Part shown: one piece after another, positions 23,167 to 34,265 of the stretch
How positions within the stretch are numbered: position 1 is the stretch's first letter
How the letters are laid out: each line of letters opens with the position of its first letter
Assembly (NCBI GenBank): GCA_935421135.1
Contig: OW285191.1
Location: forward strand, 12,651,700 to 12,715,699
DNA: 64,000 bases
Direction: 5' to 3'
Origin: Bugulina stolonifera
Lineage: Eukaryota; Bryozoa; Gymnolaemata; Cheilostomatida; Bugulidae
Program-made: the position numbers and the translations under genes
Notes under the pieces: generated by a model
Told to the model about the DNA's origin: nothing
Seen by the model: the letters and a program-made list of their open reading frames with translations, nothing else
The model's database searches: none

Positions 23167-23447
23167 GTACTTTCAACGATCCACAAGCTGTAGGCTTAAA
23201 TAGACTGAATATTTATAAAACATCTTTATCTCTTTATTCAATTCACACACCCAAGTGGGGAAGAGTGTTATGTTTTTTGGAGTTTTCGCCTTTTGTTGTA
23301 TTATTGCATCGAGTAGAAAACTCTGTGAAACAAGTTTCTTTTAACACATCCAGTTATACTTTACAAATAGAACATTCGTGAATAAAGTACGTTAATGGTT
23401 GCATGCAATTACATCGTCTGCTAATTGCATTTCTCAAATATATTCCA

Positions 23448-23885
23448 GAACTTACACCAGTAGCACCACCACCAGTTCCGGACACATCATCTACATTTTT
23501 GTACAGCAGAAAGTTTATTCGAACTACTGGCTTCAGCTAAATCATTCATATTCCTGTCAACTGTTTCCAACTGTCTGGCTCTTTCATATATAACATACTT
23601 TCTAGGGGAGAAATAATTTTCAAAAACCTTAGTTACGTCTTGTGTATTTCTTCTTCTGGTCATTGGTTGACTCAAGTCTTCTGTATCTTGATCTGGCTTA
23701 GACACTGTTCTATACCTGGTCAAACTTAGCCATTGCAATGAAGGTAAAGCGGAATCAGTAGCAAAATAATACTTTATCTAAATCTCATTAGTACTGGCCG
23801 CCATGTTATATTGTAAGGGTTGAGCCGACTTGGCCCCGTCCCCGAGTGGGCCACTTCAGACATTACGACATTACGATTCTAACTT
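23448..23885 (-). pseudogene. gag: Gag fragment of another Ty3/gypsy element
   Basis: The minus-strand frame 23,487-23,738 reads MQWLSLTRYRTV, then TQDVTKVFENYFSPRKYVIYERA, which has the shape of the N-terminal half of a gypsy Gag (the F..YF.PR.N.IYER block known in many K02A2.6-like predictions). It stops at a TAG and neither protease nor LTR follows. It lies between the 3' end of E and an LTR fragment. Family call is from the motif only. Confidence 0.5.
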
Positions 23886-24148
23886 GCTTATGTAACCTAA
23901 TTAAATAGTATAATGTTACTTATATACCTCTTATATGCATGACTGAGCAATTATGTGCTTTTTATACCCATGTAAAGAGGTCCGACCTCTCAGAATTGCC
24001 TGATATTGATTTTACATATTATCTAGATGGTTTTAAGCATCTTTTGTCAAACCCGACCCATTTTGGGTCGACCCTCAGGCTTCCGGCTGCCATGTTGTTG
24101 CACAATTTCCTGACGACACTAAGTCGTCTTTTGACGACATTACTGCGT
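23886..24148 (+). mobile_element. LTR U3 fragment, same subfamily as 60,438-61,142
   Basis: CTCTTATATGCATGACTGAG ... CCCATGTAAAGAGG ... GACGACAT matches the U3 of the solo LTR at 60,438-61,142 read in reverse. It breaks off at about 24,148 against the gag of element F. Confidence 0.7.
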
Positions 24149-24723
24149 TCAGCACTAATGCGTTCTCATCGTATAACCAGCTGCGGAATAGAGTGCTATC
24201 GGAGGGTGAGTCAGTAGATGTTTATCTTGCTGATCTAAGAAGGCTAGTCAACTTGATGGGGCAAACTGATGCTGAGCCGTTGCTGAGATGTGCGTTTGTA
24301 GTAGGATTGCCATCAGATGTTGCATTGCAGCTGAAGTCGACCGTTAATGTGGATAGTATGGATTTAGCGGAATTAGTTAGCAAAGCAAGAGCAATGATGG
24401 CGTCTAAGAGTGATGGTGGCAACTTTGTTTGTGCAGGGATTAGTAAGGATATTAGGACTGGATTTAGACAGGAAAAGAGGATAGATAGCAGAATGGATGG
24501 TAGAGGGAATAGACAGGATAGTAGGGCTGGGCAGTGCTTCAATTGTTCAGGTATGGGACATATTGCTAGAGATTGCCCTTCTGGGAGAAGTGTCGCAGAC
24601 CGAATTCGCAAATGTTATATTTGTGGATCGACAGAGCACTTGGCCAACAGGTGTCCTCAACGTTCGGGAAACGAGACCGGGGCAGCGTCTGCGTCGGATG
24701 CTCGCCCCTCAAAGCCACAGTAA
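24149..24723 (+). CDS. gag: Element F Gag, N-terminus missing
   Basis: The open frame reads SSYNQLRNRVLSEGESVDVY then LADLRRLVNLMG, a Gag capsid C-terminal pattern. It ends in two nucleocapsid CCHC knuckles, CFNCSGMGHIARDC and CYICGSTEHLANRC, for RNA packaging. The N-terminal capsid and start codon are missing because of the 5' truncation. The last 150 nt overlap the pol frame. A slippery heptamer sits in the correct register at 24,666-24,672, so Pol would be made by a -1 frameshift. Confidence 0.75.
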
Positions 24724-27685
24724 AATCGGCGCTACCAATAATCATGGCTGACGTTAATGGACTCGGTTGCAGATCGCTAGTCGACACAGGATGCCAACAA
24801 ACTGTTGTGAGTTTGAGCGTTCTCAAAACAGTTGGTGCAAGGTACACACGACAGAGGACAATCGTTACCATGTTAGATGGAAAAACTACAGAGTGCCTAG
24901 GGGAGGCTGATTTGTGTATAGTAGTAGATGGTAAGACAGTGAATGTACGTGGTTTAGTATCAGAGACGTTGGTGTGTGGATGTTCTCTTATTATGGGAAT
25001 GGATACTATTAGAGGCTTAGGAGGACTGCATGTGAGTTCGGAGGGTGTGCCAAGATTTAAGGGCGAAAATGATATGAAGGAACGGCCAGTGGTGTTTTCA
25101 GTTGGTGAAAGCTCCAGATTGCAGGTTGATGACACAGACTTCACGGCGCTGTTTGATGGAGATAGATGGACAGTTAGGTGGAAATGGAAGAACAGTGAGC
25201 CCACACTACAAAATCAGTGTGGTCAGTATAGGATAGCTGAGGAGTGTCAGGAAGAGTATGAGTCAGAGATGGGACGGTGGATACAAGATGGGTGGTTGGA
25301 AGAGCACAATGAGTCAATCCATGGCACGGTTCAAGGGGTGATACCGCTCATGGCAGCATTCCAGCCAAACAAGCAGAGAAAAGTCAGGCCAGTGATGGAC
25401 TATAGTAAGTTAATAAGTATATAAGCTGTAACCCAGGAGCAGATGTGGCAGTATGTCAGGACAAACTGCGGGAGTGGAGAAAGTTAGGAACTAACTGCTG
25501 TATGCTGGACTTAAAGAAAGCATATCTACAACTTCATGTGGACCAAGAACTTCAGAAGTTTCAAGCCATAAGGTATGGTGACAAGCTCTTTGTAATGACT
25601 AGAATGGGGTTCGGACTTAATGTTGCCCCGAAGATAATGAGCAAGGTGTTAAGCTGTGTGTTAGGGTTAAACAGGAGAGTACATGCAGGCACAGACCATT
25701 ATATAGACGATATCATTGTTGACTTAGACAAAGTATCAGTCTCTCAAGTGAGAGAACACTTAGCGAAGTACGGGTTAGTAACGAAGGAGCCGGAGAGTAT
25801 CAGTGATGCCCGAGTGTTAGAGCTCAGAGTAAAAAGGAATAATTCAGGAAAGTTAGAATGGAGCAGAGACAACCCACTGGAGGGTGATATTAACTCGCTC
25901 ACAAAGAGAAAGCTGTTCTCTTTGTGTGGCAAGCTAGTGGGTCACTATCCAGTTGGCGGATGGTTGAGGGTGGCATGTAGCTACATAAAGAGGCAAGTGA
26001 ATGAGTGCAGTTGGGACGACCCAATACCAGAGGCAGTCAATCGGATGGTGAGAGAGGTGTTAGACAGGGTTCAGTCCAAAGACCCAGTCGGCGGTCAGTG
26101 GGCAGTAGCAGATAATAGAGAGGGAACTGTGTGGTGCGAAGCTAGCAAGTTAGCTATTGGGGTAACTGTGGAGATAAGTGGTGAGCAAGTGGAGGATGGA
26201 AGCTGGTTACGTAAGGATGATGGTAATCACATCAATGTGGCGGAGCTCGATGGAGTGATCAGAGGCATCAGTCTAGGAGTTAAGTGGGACATCAAGAAGC
26301 TCTACGTTATGACTGATTCTGCAACGGTGTATAGTTGGGTGAAGTCGATCATTGCCAATAGCAAGCGCCCTAAGGTATGTGGTCTAGGTGAGATGCTTAT
26401 TAGGAGGAGGCTAAGTATGATAGCCGAGTTGGTAGAGTTGTATAGTTTGGAAGTAGAGATGAGGTTAGTTAGGTCAGAGGAGAACAAGACTGATGTGTTA
26501 ACTCGTGTTCCGAAGAGTTGGTTAGACAGGAAAGTGTGTGTTGCAGTCGCCCAGCAGGGTAATCAAGGATCAATTCAGGACATTCGGGACTTACACGACA
26601 CACATCATCTTGGTGTTGCTAAGACGCTGTATTTAGCAAGGCAAAAGTGGGGGTTGTCAGTTAATGAGGAAGATGTTGCAATAGTTGTTTCAGAGTGCCA
26701 CATTTGCAAGCGAATCGACCCAGCACCTATCAGGTGGGAGAAGGGAGAGCTAGGAGTACAGGTCAACTGGACAAGATTAGCTACTGACATTACTCACTAT
26801 AATGGAACACCTTACTTAACAATCATAGATTGTGGACCGAGTCGATTTTCTTTGTGGAAAATGTTAAGAAATGAGACAGCAGAGAGTGTAGCCAAGGTAA
26901 TAGAACAAGTGTTCTATGAGAGAGGAGCGCCAAAGGAGATTTTGTCTGACAATGGTCCGTGCTACCAAAGTCAAAGAATGAAGGATCTGTTGAGGAAATG
27001 GGGAGTGGAACATGTGTTCAGTTGTGCATATCGAGCGTCAGGCAATGGAATTATAGAGAGGCAACATCGGACGATAAAGAGAATGATGGCCCGAACCGGC
27101 AAGGGTGTTCAGGAGATGTTGTATTGGTACAACTTCTCTCCAAAAGTTGATGGCGTGATTCCAGCAGAAGAGATCTATAGGAACGGCAAGCACAATCCAC
27201 CAGATGTGTCAGGAAACTCATTCAAGCCACGTGATAGTAGTTTGAATCCGTTCAAACTGAACGACAGGGTGTATGTCAAGCCACATAACTCAAGGTGCAC
27301 GACGCCATGGAAGATAGGACGGGTAACAGCATTAGTGTCAAACACGGCTGTGCAGGTCGACTCAATGACTAGGCACATAAGTGATGTGAGGTTGTGCCAA
27401 CCAGGCTCCATGCCGAGTGATGATGTTGATAGCAAGAGAATGAGGCAGGAATGTGGGGATGGTGAGCAGGCTGGAAACAGCAATGCATATGCGGACGATA
27501 GTGACAGGAGTGATGCAGGCAGTGATGAATCGTTGGCGAGCAACCAACATAATCGAGAGGCTGGTGACGATGATGGTGATGCAAATGACGATTATGGTGA
27601 CGAGCGGATTTGTAGTGACAATGCACGGAGAGCAGTTAGAGAGAGGAAGCCCCCCTCATGGTTAGCTGACTTTTATGTACCATAA
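24573..27685 (+). pseudogene. pol: Element F Pol: protease, RT, RNase H, integrase (one frameshift)
   Basis: Protease: SLVDTGCQQTVVS. RT: RPVMDYSKL, LDLKKAYLQLHVD, MTRMGFGLNVAPKIMSK and YIDDIIVD. RNase H: CEASKLAIGVTVE (Glu in place of the usual first Asp), VAELDGVI and VMTDSATVYSW. Integrase: zinc-binding HDTHHLG with CHIC, then DITHYNGTPYLTIID, LSDNGPCY and NGIIERQHRTIKR, the complete DDE triad. The C-terminal tail is very acidic (DDDGDANDDYGDE) and ends SWLADFYVP. The first frame stops at 25,424 and the rest runs from 25,445; a single-base loss near 25,410 in the MDYSKL region explains this. Otherwise the 746-codon remainder is fully open, so decay is recent. Confidence 0.8.
24666..24708 (+). 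promoter_or_regulatory. Programmed -1 frameshift signal (slippery site plus stem-loop)
   Basis: GGGAAAC lies with GGA and AAC as zero-frame Gag codons, the required X XXY YYZ register. Six bases later a stem can form: GGGGCAGC (24,679-24,686) with GCT-C-GCCCC (24,700-24,708), eight pairs with one bulged C. Shifting back one base enters the protease frame, and the Gag stop lies only 48 nt further. G GGA AAC is an established retroviral frameshift heptamer. The function here is inferred. Confidence 0.7.
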
Positions 27686-28000
27686 CAATTTGGTGATTGG
27701 AAATCAAGGGGAGGTGTAGTGTGTTGATATGACTCACATAATGACCTTGTCTCAAGTGAAGGTATATGACATTGACAATTATGCTATACAGTGTATCATG
27801 TTGCTGAAGCCCGATTGGCCAGAAAGATTAGGTGATCTTTAGCATGTACATGTACTTTTTGCTATTGGATAAAGTTGTGGTAGTTGGCTAGTAGAGTTCG
27901 TGCTGTTGAGTTTTGCTTGGTTATGTGAAGTAGAGAAAGGTATTTTGACAATCAAATAAACTGATATTAATTACAAACAATTTACTGCAAGTTATCAACA

Positions 28001-28538
28001 TTATCATACAGCCCGACCCCCTGTCGGCCCTTTTAGCCGGAAGTTCATTTCAAAGAAAAGCCAGCACATTTTCTATGCTAAATCAGTTGTTGATTGCGCT
28101 CTAACAAAGCAACATCTCCTAACTCGACCTACAGAGTCTTGCTCTTGCAGGCAGCTCCAGCCTTGGTCCTTGGACCTTTAGCGCTCGAGCTCGCCCTCAT
28201 ATTCGTCTAAGTCTCTTACTACACTCCGTGCTGAGTATAAACCATCGGACCTTAGCCGATCCTTGATTCTTCAATGAATCTAGCATCGTCTTTACGTCCC
28301 CTCACCAACATAGATACTTCCTACACTCCTATGGAGTATAAATCATAGGACCTACATCGATCTTTGACTCTTTAATGTCCAAGCATCCTCTACAATAACT
28401 ACATGAGCTTTACTTAACTGTTTACTTTTGATGTAATGTGTGGAAGTTTACCTTGGCAGCCCACTACTACTACCAAGCACTTCCCCCATTTGTGCTAACA
28501 TCGGCACCAGTGGGAAAACCATAGCACAAAACATTACA
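28001..28538 (+). mobile_element. D-type LTR fragment (R/U5 half)
   Basis: TTATCATACAGCCCGACC to AAAACATTACA, matching the second half of the D LTR, with AATAAA degraded to AACAAA. The U3 half is missing at the junction with F. The LTR fragment left of F (23,886-24,148) belongs to another subfamily, so the two are not halves of one LTR. Confidence 0.7.
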
Positions 28539-28542
28539 ATAT

Positions 28543-29473
28543 TGTAATGGTTTTTGGGTTTAGGTACTGTCATCCTAAGACGACTCCCGAGTCCAAAATG
28601 AAGTGCTTATGAGTGGTGCTAGGCCTTCTCATTACATGAAAGATTGACAGGTACTAGTAGTCCAAGAACTACCAAAGACGACCCATATGATCCCGAGTCA
28701 ATGTTTGTTTGCTATACTGAGGAAGAGAGTGATCGACCTAGTAGGCAGTTCGTGTTGCAAGGTCGAGGACTTTAACAACTAGCATGACCTACCTACGAAG
28801 TGAAAGTCTCTATATTATATAAGTATAGAAGTGTCTTTATTGAGATCCAAGCATGAACTGAGACAACAAACATGAAAACAATGGCCTTCATATAGTAATA
28901 GAAATTCCGGAGGAAGTTCCGGTATAAAGGCTGACGTAGTGTCGTAAAAAGACGACGTAGGGTCGTCCGGAAATTGCGCAACAATATGGCTAAGACATAT
29001 ATAATAGTATTAGAACAGTATGTCCCAATAAAAACAAGTCTGATGCAATGTCTATTAATAAGCATTAGCCTTTGCAGAAGGACACAAAGGAACCAGAACA
29101 ACCCGGAATATACATGTACGTCATGGAAAAGTACCAGTAGAATGTACAATAACAATGTGTAGCTAATTATAGACACGTAGACTAACATAATGGCTCAGTA
29201 ATGCATATTATAAAGGACAGTTGGTCAGTGACAGTCTGCTGTACAAACAAGTTAATACAGGCAGATCAATGCAAATGAATGTAGTCGGGTCAGCTTTTCA
29301 GCCTAATAATGCAATTAAGATTACTGTATATCCAGAGCGCTATATAAGAGTTAGAGTTCTGGTTTCTGCTGTTCTAGCAAGTAGTCTGGACACAGCACAG
29401 TAATGTTGGTGTTACTGGGTGGTCGGACCTTGGCCCTCTGCCTAGGCCCTTCGGAGTTGTCCTAACCATTACA
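28543..29473 (-). mobile_element. Solo LTR with 4-bp target duplication ATAT
   Basis: TGTAATGGTTTTT to AACCATTACA, flanked on both sides by ATAT (28,539-28,542 and 29,474-29,477). The first half aligns with 60,438-61,142; the last 300 bp (from about 29,170) differ from that copy. No internal region is present, so it arose by LTR-LTR recombination. Confidence 0.8.
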
Positions 29474-29538
29474 ATATTTTACTTGATGCTTTTGATTGAA
29501 GGTTCTGCATTCATTGATCAATTTAAAGTTGTGTGTAT

Positions 29539-30531
29539 TGTGGTGGAACAGCCTCCGTGGCAATGGCCTTCCTGGGCTAACCAGACGAACATTAACATTG
29601 TACACTGACATTATTATGCATGTACACACTTATCCATATTATCCATATCCATTCATGCATGTTGTCTGTCTTATACAATTATATTCATGCATGCTTATGC
29701 CACATATATATAATCAACTGCTATTGTTTGCTTTACTATTATTACCTGTCAATCAGACTATTAGAATTACAACGTGGTTTTTCCCACATATTGTTAGCAA
29801 TTATCTTCTCTTGTCTGATTATATTAAATAGAGTCTTTTACCATGTACTTTTCAAGGCCGATATCTTGGAAGAGGCTCATACTTATATACTTTATGTTTC
29901 GGACTATTGTAAGCACTTTTTGTGCCAAGGCCGACCCTTTTTGTGGCTGACGTCGGGCGGAACCATCCATGTTGTTGCATCAGTTCCGGACCCGATACCT
30001 TATCGGCCTCTTTTTGCCGGAAGTAGAACTAGTAGGCTATATAAGACAGCACATTTTCTGTATGAAATCAGTTGTTGACTGCGCTCTAATAAAGCAACAT
30101 CTCCTAGCTCAAACCTATAGAGGCTTTCTCTTGCAGGCGGGTAACTCCACAGGCGGATCCATAGATCCATACCGCTCGAGTTCATCCCCATCCACGTTTA
30201 AGCATATCTCTAGGCTACACCACTTCTACGACTTAGGATGATCCCGGATTCTATATGAATCTAGCGTCGGGCTTAAGATCCTAGAATACCAGATCTTTCA
30301 TTGCACTCCTCTGGAGTATAAAGTCTACAAGACCTACGTCAGTCCCGAGCTCTTCAATGAGTCTCGGCATCGGCCTACGTCAGATACACAATAATAAGAG
30401 CACCTAAAAACTGCTTACTCTTTTATGTAATGAGCAGAAGGTTACTTGGTCAGCCTCTACCACCTTCCAAGCCCTTCCCATACCAGTGTCCTATCGGCAC
30501 TCCGTATGTAACTATACTCAAAAACATTACA
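29539..30531 (+). mobile_element. Solo LTR (D type) with 4-bp target duplication GTAT
   Basis: TGTGGTGGAACAGCC to AAAACATTACA, flanked by GTAT (29,535-29,538 and 30,532-30,535). Aligns full length with 13,625-14,588. A TATA-like ATATAAGAC and AATAAAGC lie in the expected places near 30,040 and 30,089. The ORFs over it are artefacts. Confidence 0.85.
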
Positions 30532-30663
30532 GTATTTCTAGGTTATTAGATGAGTAAGGAGATTGTTTTGAGTGGAATTGCTTTACAATTTGCAATGCCA
30601 CACCAGTTCTTATATATCTTTTGTCAACTGTGACAATTTAGTTGGTATTTGGGCATATTGCAG

Positions 30664-30860
30664 GTCCTTCCGAAGAAGTGGGCCAACTTACTGAAGTTAA
30701 CTGTAGTTGTACATCATGCTGTGAGGGGAGTCTTCTATGTTTTCCTGCAATCCAAGGATGCCTCTGTAATCAAAATTGCCTGGACTCATGTTGTCCTGAC
30801 AGCGTAGATGTTTGCATGACTACTGTTCCGTATACAATAGATGACTTGTACCCTAACTGA
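30664..30860 (+). CDS. Host terminal exon, cysteine-rich (somatomedin-B-like spacing)
   Basis: A 3' splice site (GGGCATATTGCAG) leads into 65 codons ending with TGA at 30,858-30,860. The phase is 1. The sequence has CSCTSCC, CFPAIQGCLCNQNC and CCPDSVDVC. The CxCxxxC...CC...C spacing recalls somatomedin B, a disulfide-knotted extracellular module, but the match is loose. The phase is compatible with the TSP1 exon at 12,265-12,435; if both belong to one gene, the 18-kb intron between them is filled with nested retroelements. That link is inference. An AATAAA occurs near 31,350. Confidence 0.5.
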
Positions 30861-31000
30861 CAGGTTTTATGGAGAGACTTTCATAGTAGACAGAGCTCTT
30901 TTATAAACACATTACCAATCTATGCAAACACCGCTTTGTTCCTGTATAAAAATGAATTTCACTGAAATTTAGGAGCCACAAGCTATCATAGGCTTTCACC

Positions 31001-31183
31001 AGTGGTTATACGGGAGTATACGGTGTGTACCCACCTCAATTTTAATGGTTATACACATGTACACACGTTTTAGCAATTCACTAATTTCTTAGCTATCATT
31101 AGATTAAGTAGATAGCTATATAATCCTAATCTGTAAAGTTGCTTGTACCACGTACCCACCTCATTTGTTTCACTTCGAACACT
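31001..31183 (+). mobile_element. 183-bp MITE with perfect 10-bp target duplication
   Basis: GGCTTTCACC occurs immediately on both sides (30,991-31,000 and 31,184-31,193). The ends are AGTGGTTATACGGG and, in reverse complement, AGTGTTCGAAGTG. A 10-bp duplication points to a Mutator-like (MULE) parent; the terminal inverted repeat is short. Direct copies of GTACCCACCTCA lie near both ends. A longer inverted relative lies at 4,642-5,160. Confidence 0.75.
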
Positions 31184-31193
31184 GGCTTTCACC

Positions 31194-31549
31194 TTTTTCA
31201 TGATTTTCCCTTTTAAGTTGTGCTTTTTACCTGCAATTGTACCTCAGTAGCATTGGCTGGCTTTTGTTGTGTTGCATATATTACACGTTTATTGCCATAA
31301 TACTCTCTGGTGGTGTCATGGCATACCCTAAATGCAGATATCACTCGCTAATAAAATCTTCTTCCTAATGCTGCATGTACACGGCACCGAATCACTTCAG
31401 ATTCATCTGCTCCCGACAAACAGATTATCAATGACATCAGGACTGGAGCAATTGACCAATAAGAAATCTGCAACTAGCGATTCCACTTTCGAGAAAGTTT
31501 GCAGCAGAAGACATTTGCACTTCCGCCAAGCCTCCTTCAACATCCTTAC
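31194..31549. other. No recognisable gene
   Basis: AT-rich sequence between the MITE and element H. A short plus-strand ORF (31,332-31,733) runs on into the LTR of H and has no family motif. Confidence 0.35.
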
Positions 31550-31922
31550 TGTAATGTCTGTACTCACAAGTTTAATATATCCTTCCTCTGTACTGTTAGT
31601 CTGTCCCCTCTACCTCTCTCATTCACTCTCAACCATAAAGTGTCCCCTTCTTAAGTCTCCAGCTATCTCTCAGCTATCTCCAGGCTATCCTTATAATCTT
31701 ACCTATCCCCTTAGCCTTAGTGCTCTTACCTAGATCCCAATACATTCCCCTTTCTTTTTCCCCTTTTCTGTTGTCTCAGCGAGTTACCTAGTGCTTATGT
31801 ATGTATTTCCCCTTTTCTGTTGTCTCAGCGAGTTACCTAGTGCTTATGTATGCTCTGCATTCCAGTGACTACCTTTGCCTACCTCCGCCTCTTTATTCTT
31901 CTTTCCTTAGCCCCGTACCCAT

Positions 31923-33336
31923 TTATTTATATACTACGTAGTCTCTGTACTTAGGGTTGGGCCTACTCACCCTCCCTGATCTTGTCACTACTCCGGCCTG
32001 TCTCTGCTCCCTTGGTTCATTTTGTCTGTCTGTCCCTTGAGCCACTTCATGTCCTTCTGCTATGGACTTACCCCTGATCCTAACATCCTGTTCTGGTTCT
32101 ATATTCACTTCTTCCCCTTCCTGGTTTTCCTCTCCTCCTAAATCACTTTTTGTTTCAGAGCCACCTTCTGTCTCACTGTCACTTACTGGCATTAGTACCA
32201 AGTGTTTTCTATTTCTCCTAACAACTGCTCCATCTACTCGCACTAGATAACTGTCCGGTTTCTCGGCCCTGCCAATTACCCTAGCCTCCCGTCCATAATC
32301 CTGATTAGAAGTTTTTACCCAGACTTTATCACCTACTGCCAAATCACCCAAGTTTCTTACCCTCCTCCTATCATTATAATTTGCCTCCATCCTCAGTTTC
32401 AGTCCCTTATCTTTAGCTCTAAACTTCTCATGGTCGACTTCCCTCTGGGCTATCCTTGACAGACCCACCCTTATCGACCTTCCAAACAGCAATTGGGCTG
32501 GACTATAACCTGACTCCAATGGTGTGTCCCTATACACAGCCAATGCTCCTACCCTGTCCTGGTTTTTCTCCACAGCCCCTTAACAGTTTGCACCGCCCTT
32601 TCCGCTGCCCCATTGCTCTGTGGATATAGCGGACTACTGGTTTCATGCGCAATTCCCACTTGCTCTGTATAACCCCTAAACTCCCTAGAACTAAAACAGG
32701 GGCCATTGTCTGTCCTTAGCCGTATTGGATGCCCAAACCTAGCAAACATTATCTTTAACTTTTCAATTACCTCTCCCGCAGTTTGCCCCCCTATTCCCAT
32801 TACCTCAATCCATCTGGAATAATAATTGACTACCGCAATAAAGTTTACCCCTTCAAACTGAAACAGGTCTGCTCCCAATTCCTCCCATGGTCCCCCTGGC
32901 AATTCTGATACCCTTAGCGGTTGGTTAACCAACTTCCTATTCTTTGCACATATTTCACATTTTTTCACTTTCTCCCTTATCTCTGGTATTATCCCTGGCC
33001 ACCACACTGACTCTGAGGCCCTCCTCTTGCACTTTTCCTCCCCTTGGTGACCCTCATGTATCTTATCTAAGGTTTTACTCCTCTCTCCCCTGGGTATGAC
33101 TATCTGATCACCTTTTAATATTAACCCATTGTACTGTGATAAAGCTTCACGAACCAAGAAAAACTGTTTTACTTCCCCCCTCATACTGTGACTCTTAGGC
33201 CACCCCTCTCCCATGTACTTCATTACCTCTTGTAATGTTTGGTCCCTTTGTGTCTCAACCCTCAAGTCCTTTAGTTCCTTACCTAGTAAAGCAGTACCCT
33301 CCACTAAATACCTAATGTGAGCCGTGGTTCGGAGTT
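31923..33336 (-). pseudogene. pol: Element H integrase (one frameshift)
   Basis: Zinc-binding domain: HEGHQGEEKCKRR then WWPGIIPEI and KCEICAKN. Core triad: ADLFQFEGVNFIAVV, LRTDNGPCFSSREF and YPQSNGAAERAVQTVK, so Asp, Asp and Glu are present. The chromodomain-less C-terminal part continues with GDKVWVKTSNQD and ends NPKYRDYVVYK at 31,923. The frame breaks near 32,560 in a run of A residues (WRKTRTG versus EKNQDRVG), and again upstream near 33,355 in a G5T4 run that separates it from RNase H. Both are single-base homopolymer indels and could also be assembly errors. Confidence 0.85.
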
Positions 33337-34261
33337 CTAGTTTTCTGTCCCGTTCAGAAAACCCCCTACCGGCTTTCTAGATAAGCAGTCGGCTATGTAA
33401 ATTTCACTACCCGGTGTGTGTATCACCCTATATTGGAACCTCATCGTCCTTAGTTTGAACCGTTGAACCCGCAATGGCAGCTGCACCAGATCAGCTTCCC
33501 CTAGTAATTCTACCAATGACCTATGATCTGTTTCAAGTAGAAATTCCCTACCCACCAGGTAATATTCAAACTTTTCACAAGCCCACACCAATGCTAAAGC
33601 CTGTTTCTCTATCTGAGCATACCTACCCTCCGTATCAGACATCGCCCTTGATGCGTATGCTATTGGCTTCCATGAACCATCTTCCCACTGCAGTAATGCT
33701 CCCCCTAACCCAAATGAGCTGGCGTCAGCTGTTACTTTTGTCTTTTTGTTTAGGTCAAATTTTGCTAATACTGGGGCCTCTGCCACATGCTCCTTAACTC
33801 CCTGGAAAGCTTTCTGTTGTGCCTCTCCCCACACAAAGCTATTTCTCTTTTTCAACAACTCCCTCAATGGTTTTGATAATTCTGACAGCCTATCACTGAA
33901 GCTCCCCAAGTACACTATCATCCCCAGAAAGCTTTTCACCTCTTTGACATTTTTCGGCTGTGGTAGCCGGTGTATTGCCTCTACTTTTTCTGGGTCTGCA
34001 TGTATTCCCATCCCATCTATTATGTGTCCCAGAAATTTCACTTTCTCCACCCCAAACTCACATTTTTCCTTACTAAGTGTTATTCCCGCCTCCCTTAGCC
34101 TACTCAGTACTGCCCTAAGCCTTTCATCGTGTTCCCTAGCATCCTTACCATGAACCAAAATGTCATCCATCTGACATATCACACCTTGCAACCCCTCCAA
34201 TACCCTCAATACCTGTCGCTGGTAAAACTCTGGTGCCGACGATATCCCAAATGGCAGCCTA
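33337..34261 (-). pseudogene. pol: Element H RT (C-terminal half) and RNase H
   Basis: Resumes at NRLPFGISSAPEFYQ, the RT block that normally follows the one at 38,240, then has ICQMDDILVHG (catalytic DD), VKFLGHIIDGMGI and VKSFLGMIVYLG. RNase H shows VTADASSFGLGGALLQW (Asp), EKQALALVWACEKFEYYL (Glu) and ETDHRSLVELL (Asp), ending YIADCLSRKPVGG. Its upstream half lies 4 kb away because of the TTAA-type insertion at 34,266-38,230. The reading frame inside this piece is intact. Confidence 0.85.
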
Positions 34262-34265
34262 TTAA

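Larger units (their letters stand above)
18074..23447 (+). mobile_element. Element E: decayed Ty3/gypsy retrotransposon
   Basis: The 5' LTR survives only as its last 160 bp (18,075-18,234, ending TATTCCA), matching 23,286-23,447 at the 3' end. The PBS at 18,237-18,254, TGGTGATGAGGATGGGAT, fits the complement of tRNA-Ser(GCT) 3' end (ATCCCATCCTCGTCG-CCA) with two CpG-type transitions. Internal order is gag, protease, RT, RNase H, integrase, as in Ty3/gypsy. Numerous stops and frameshifts break the ORFs. A solo LTR of another family (22,479-23,166) is inserted between integrase and the 3' LTR end. The start of the 3' LTR could not be fixed. Confidence 0.85.
24149..28000 (+). mobile_element. Element F: 5'-truncated LTR retrotransposon with nearly intact pol
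   Basis: No 5' LTR and no N-terminal gag are present: the sequence enters gag directly at the junction with an LTR fragment. Gag, protease, RT, RNase H and integrase follow in that order. A polypurine tract (AAGGGGAGG, 27,706-27,714) precedes a 286-bp 3' LTR (27,715-28,000) starting TGTAGTGTG and ending ATCAACA. A plus-oriented D-type LTR piece starts immediately at 28,001. Only one clear lesion is seen in pol. The clade is uncertain: the domain order fits Ty3/gypsy and BEL/Pao, but the RT motifs are unlike standard gypsy ones. Confidence 0.75.

Noticed and set aside
23886..28538. F inserted into one continuous LTR whose halves lie on both sides
   Set aside because: The left piece matches the 60,438-61,142 subfamily and the right piece the D subfamily, so they are not halves of one LTR.
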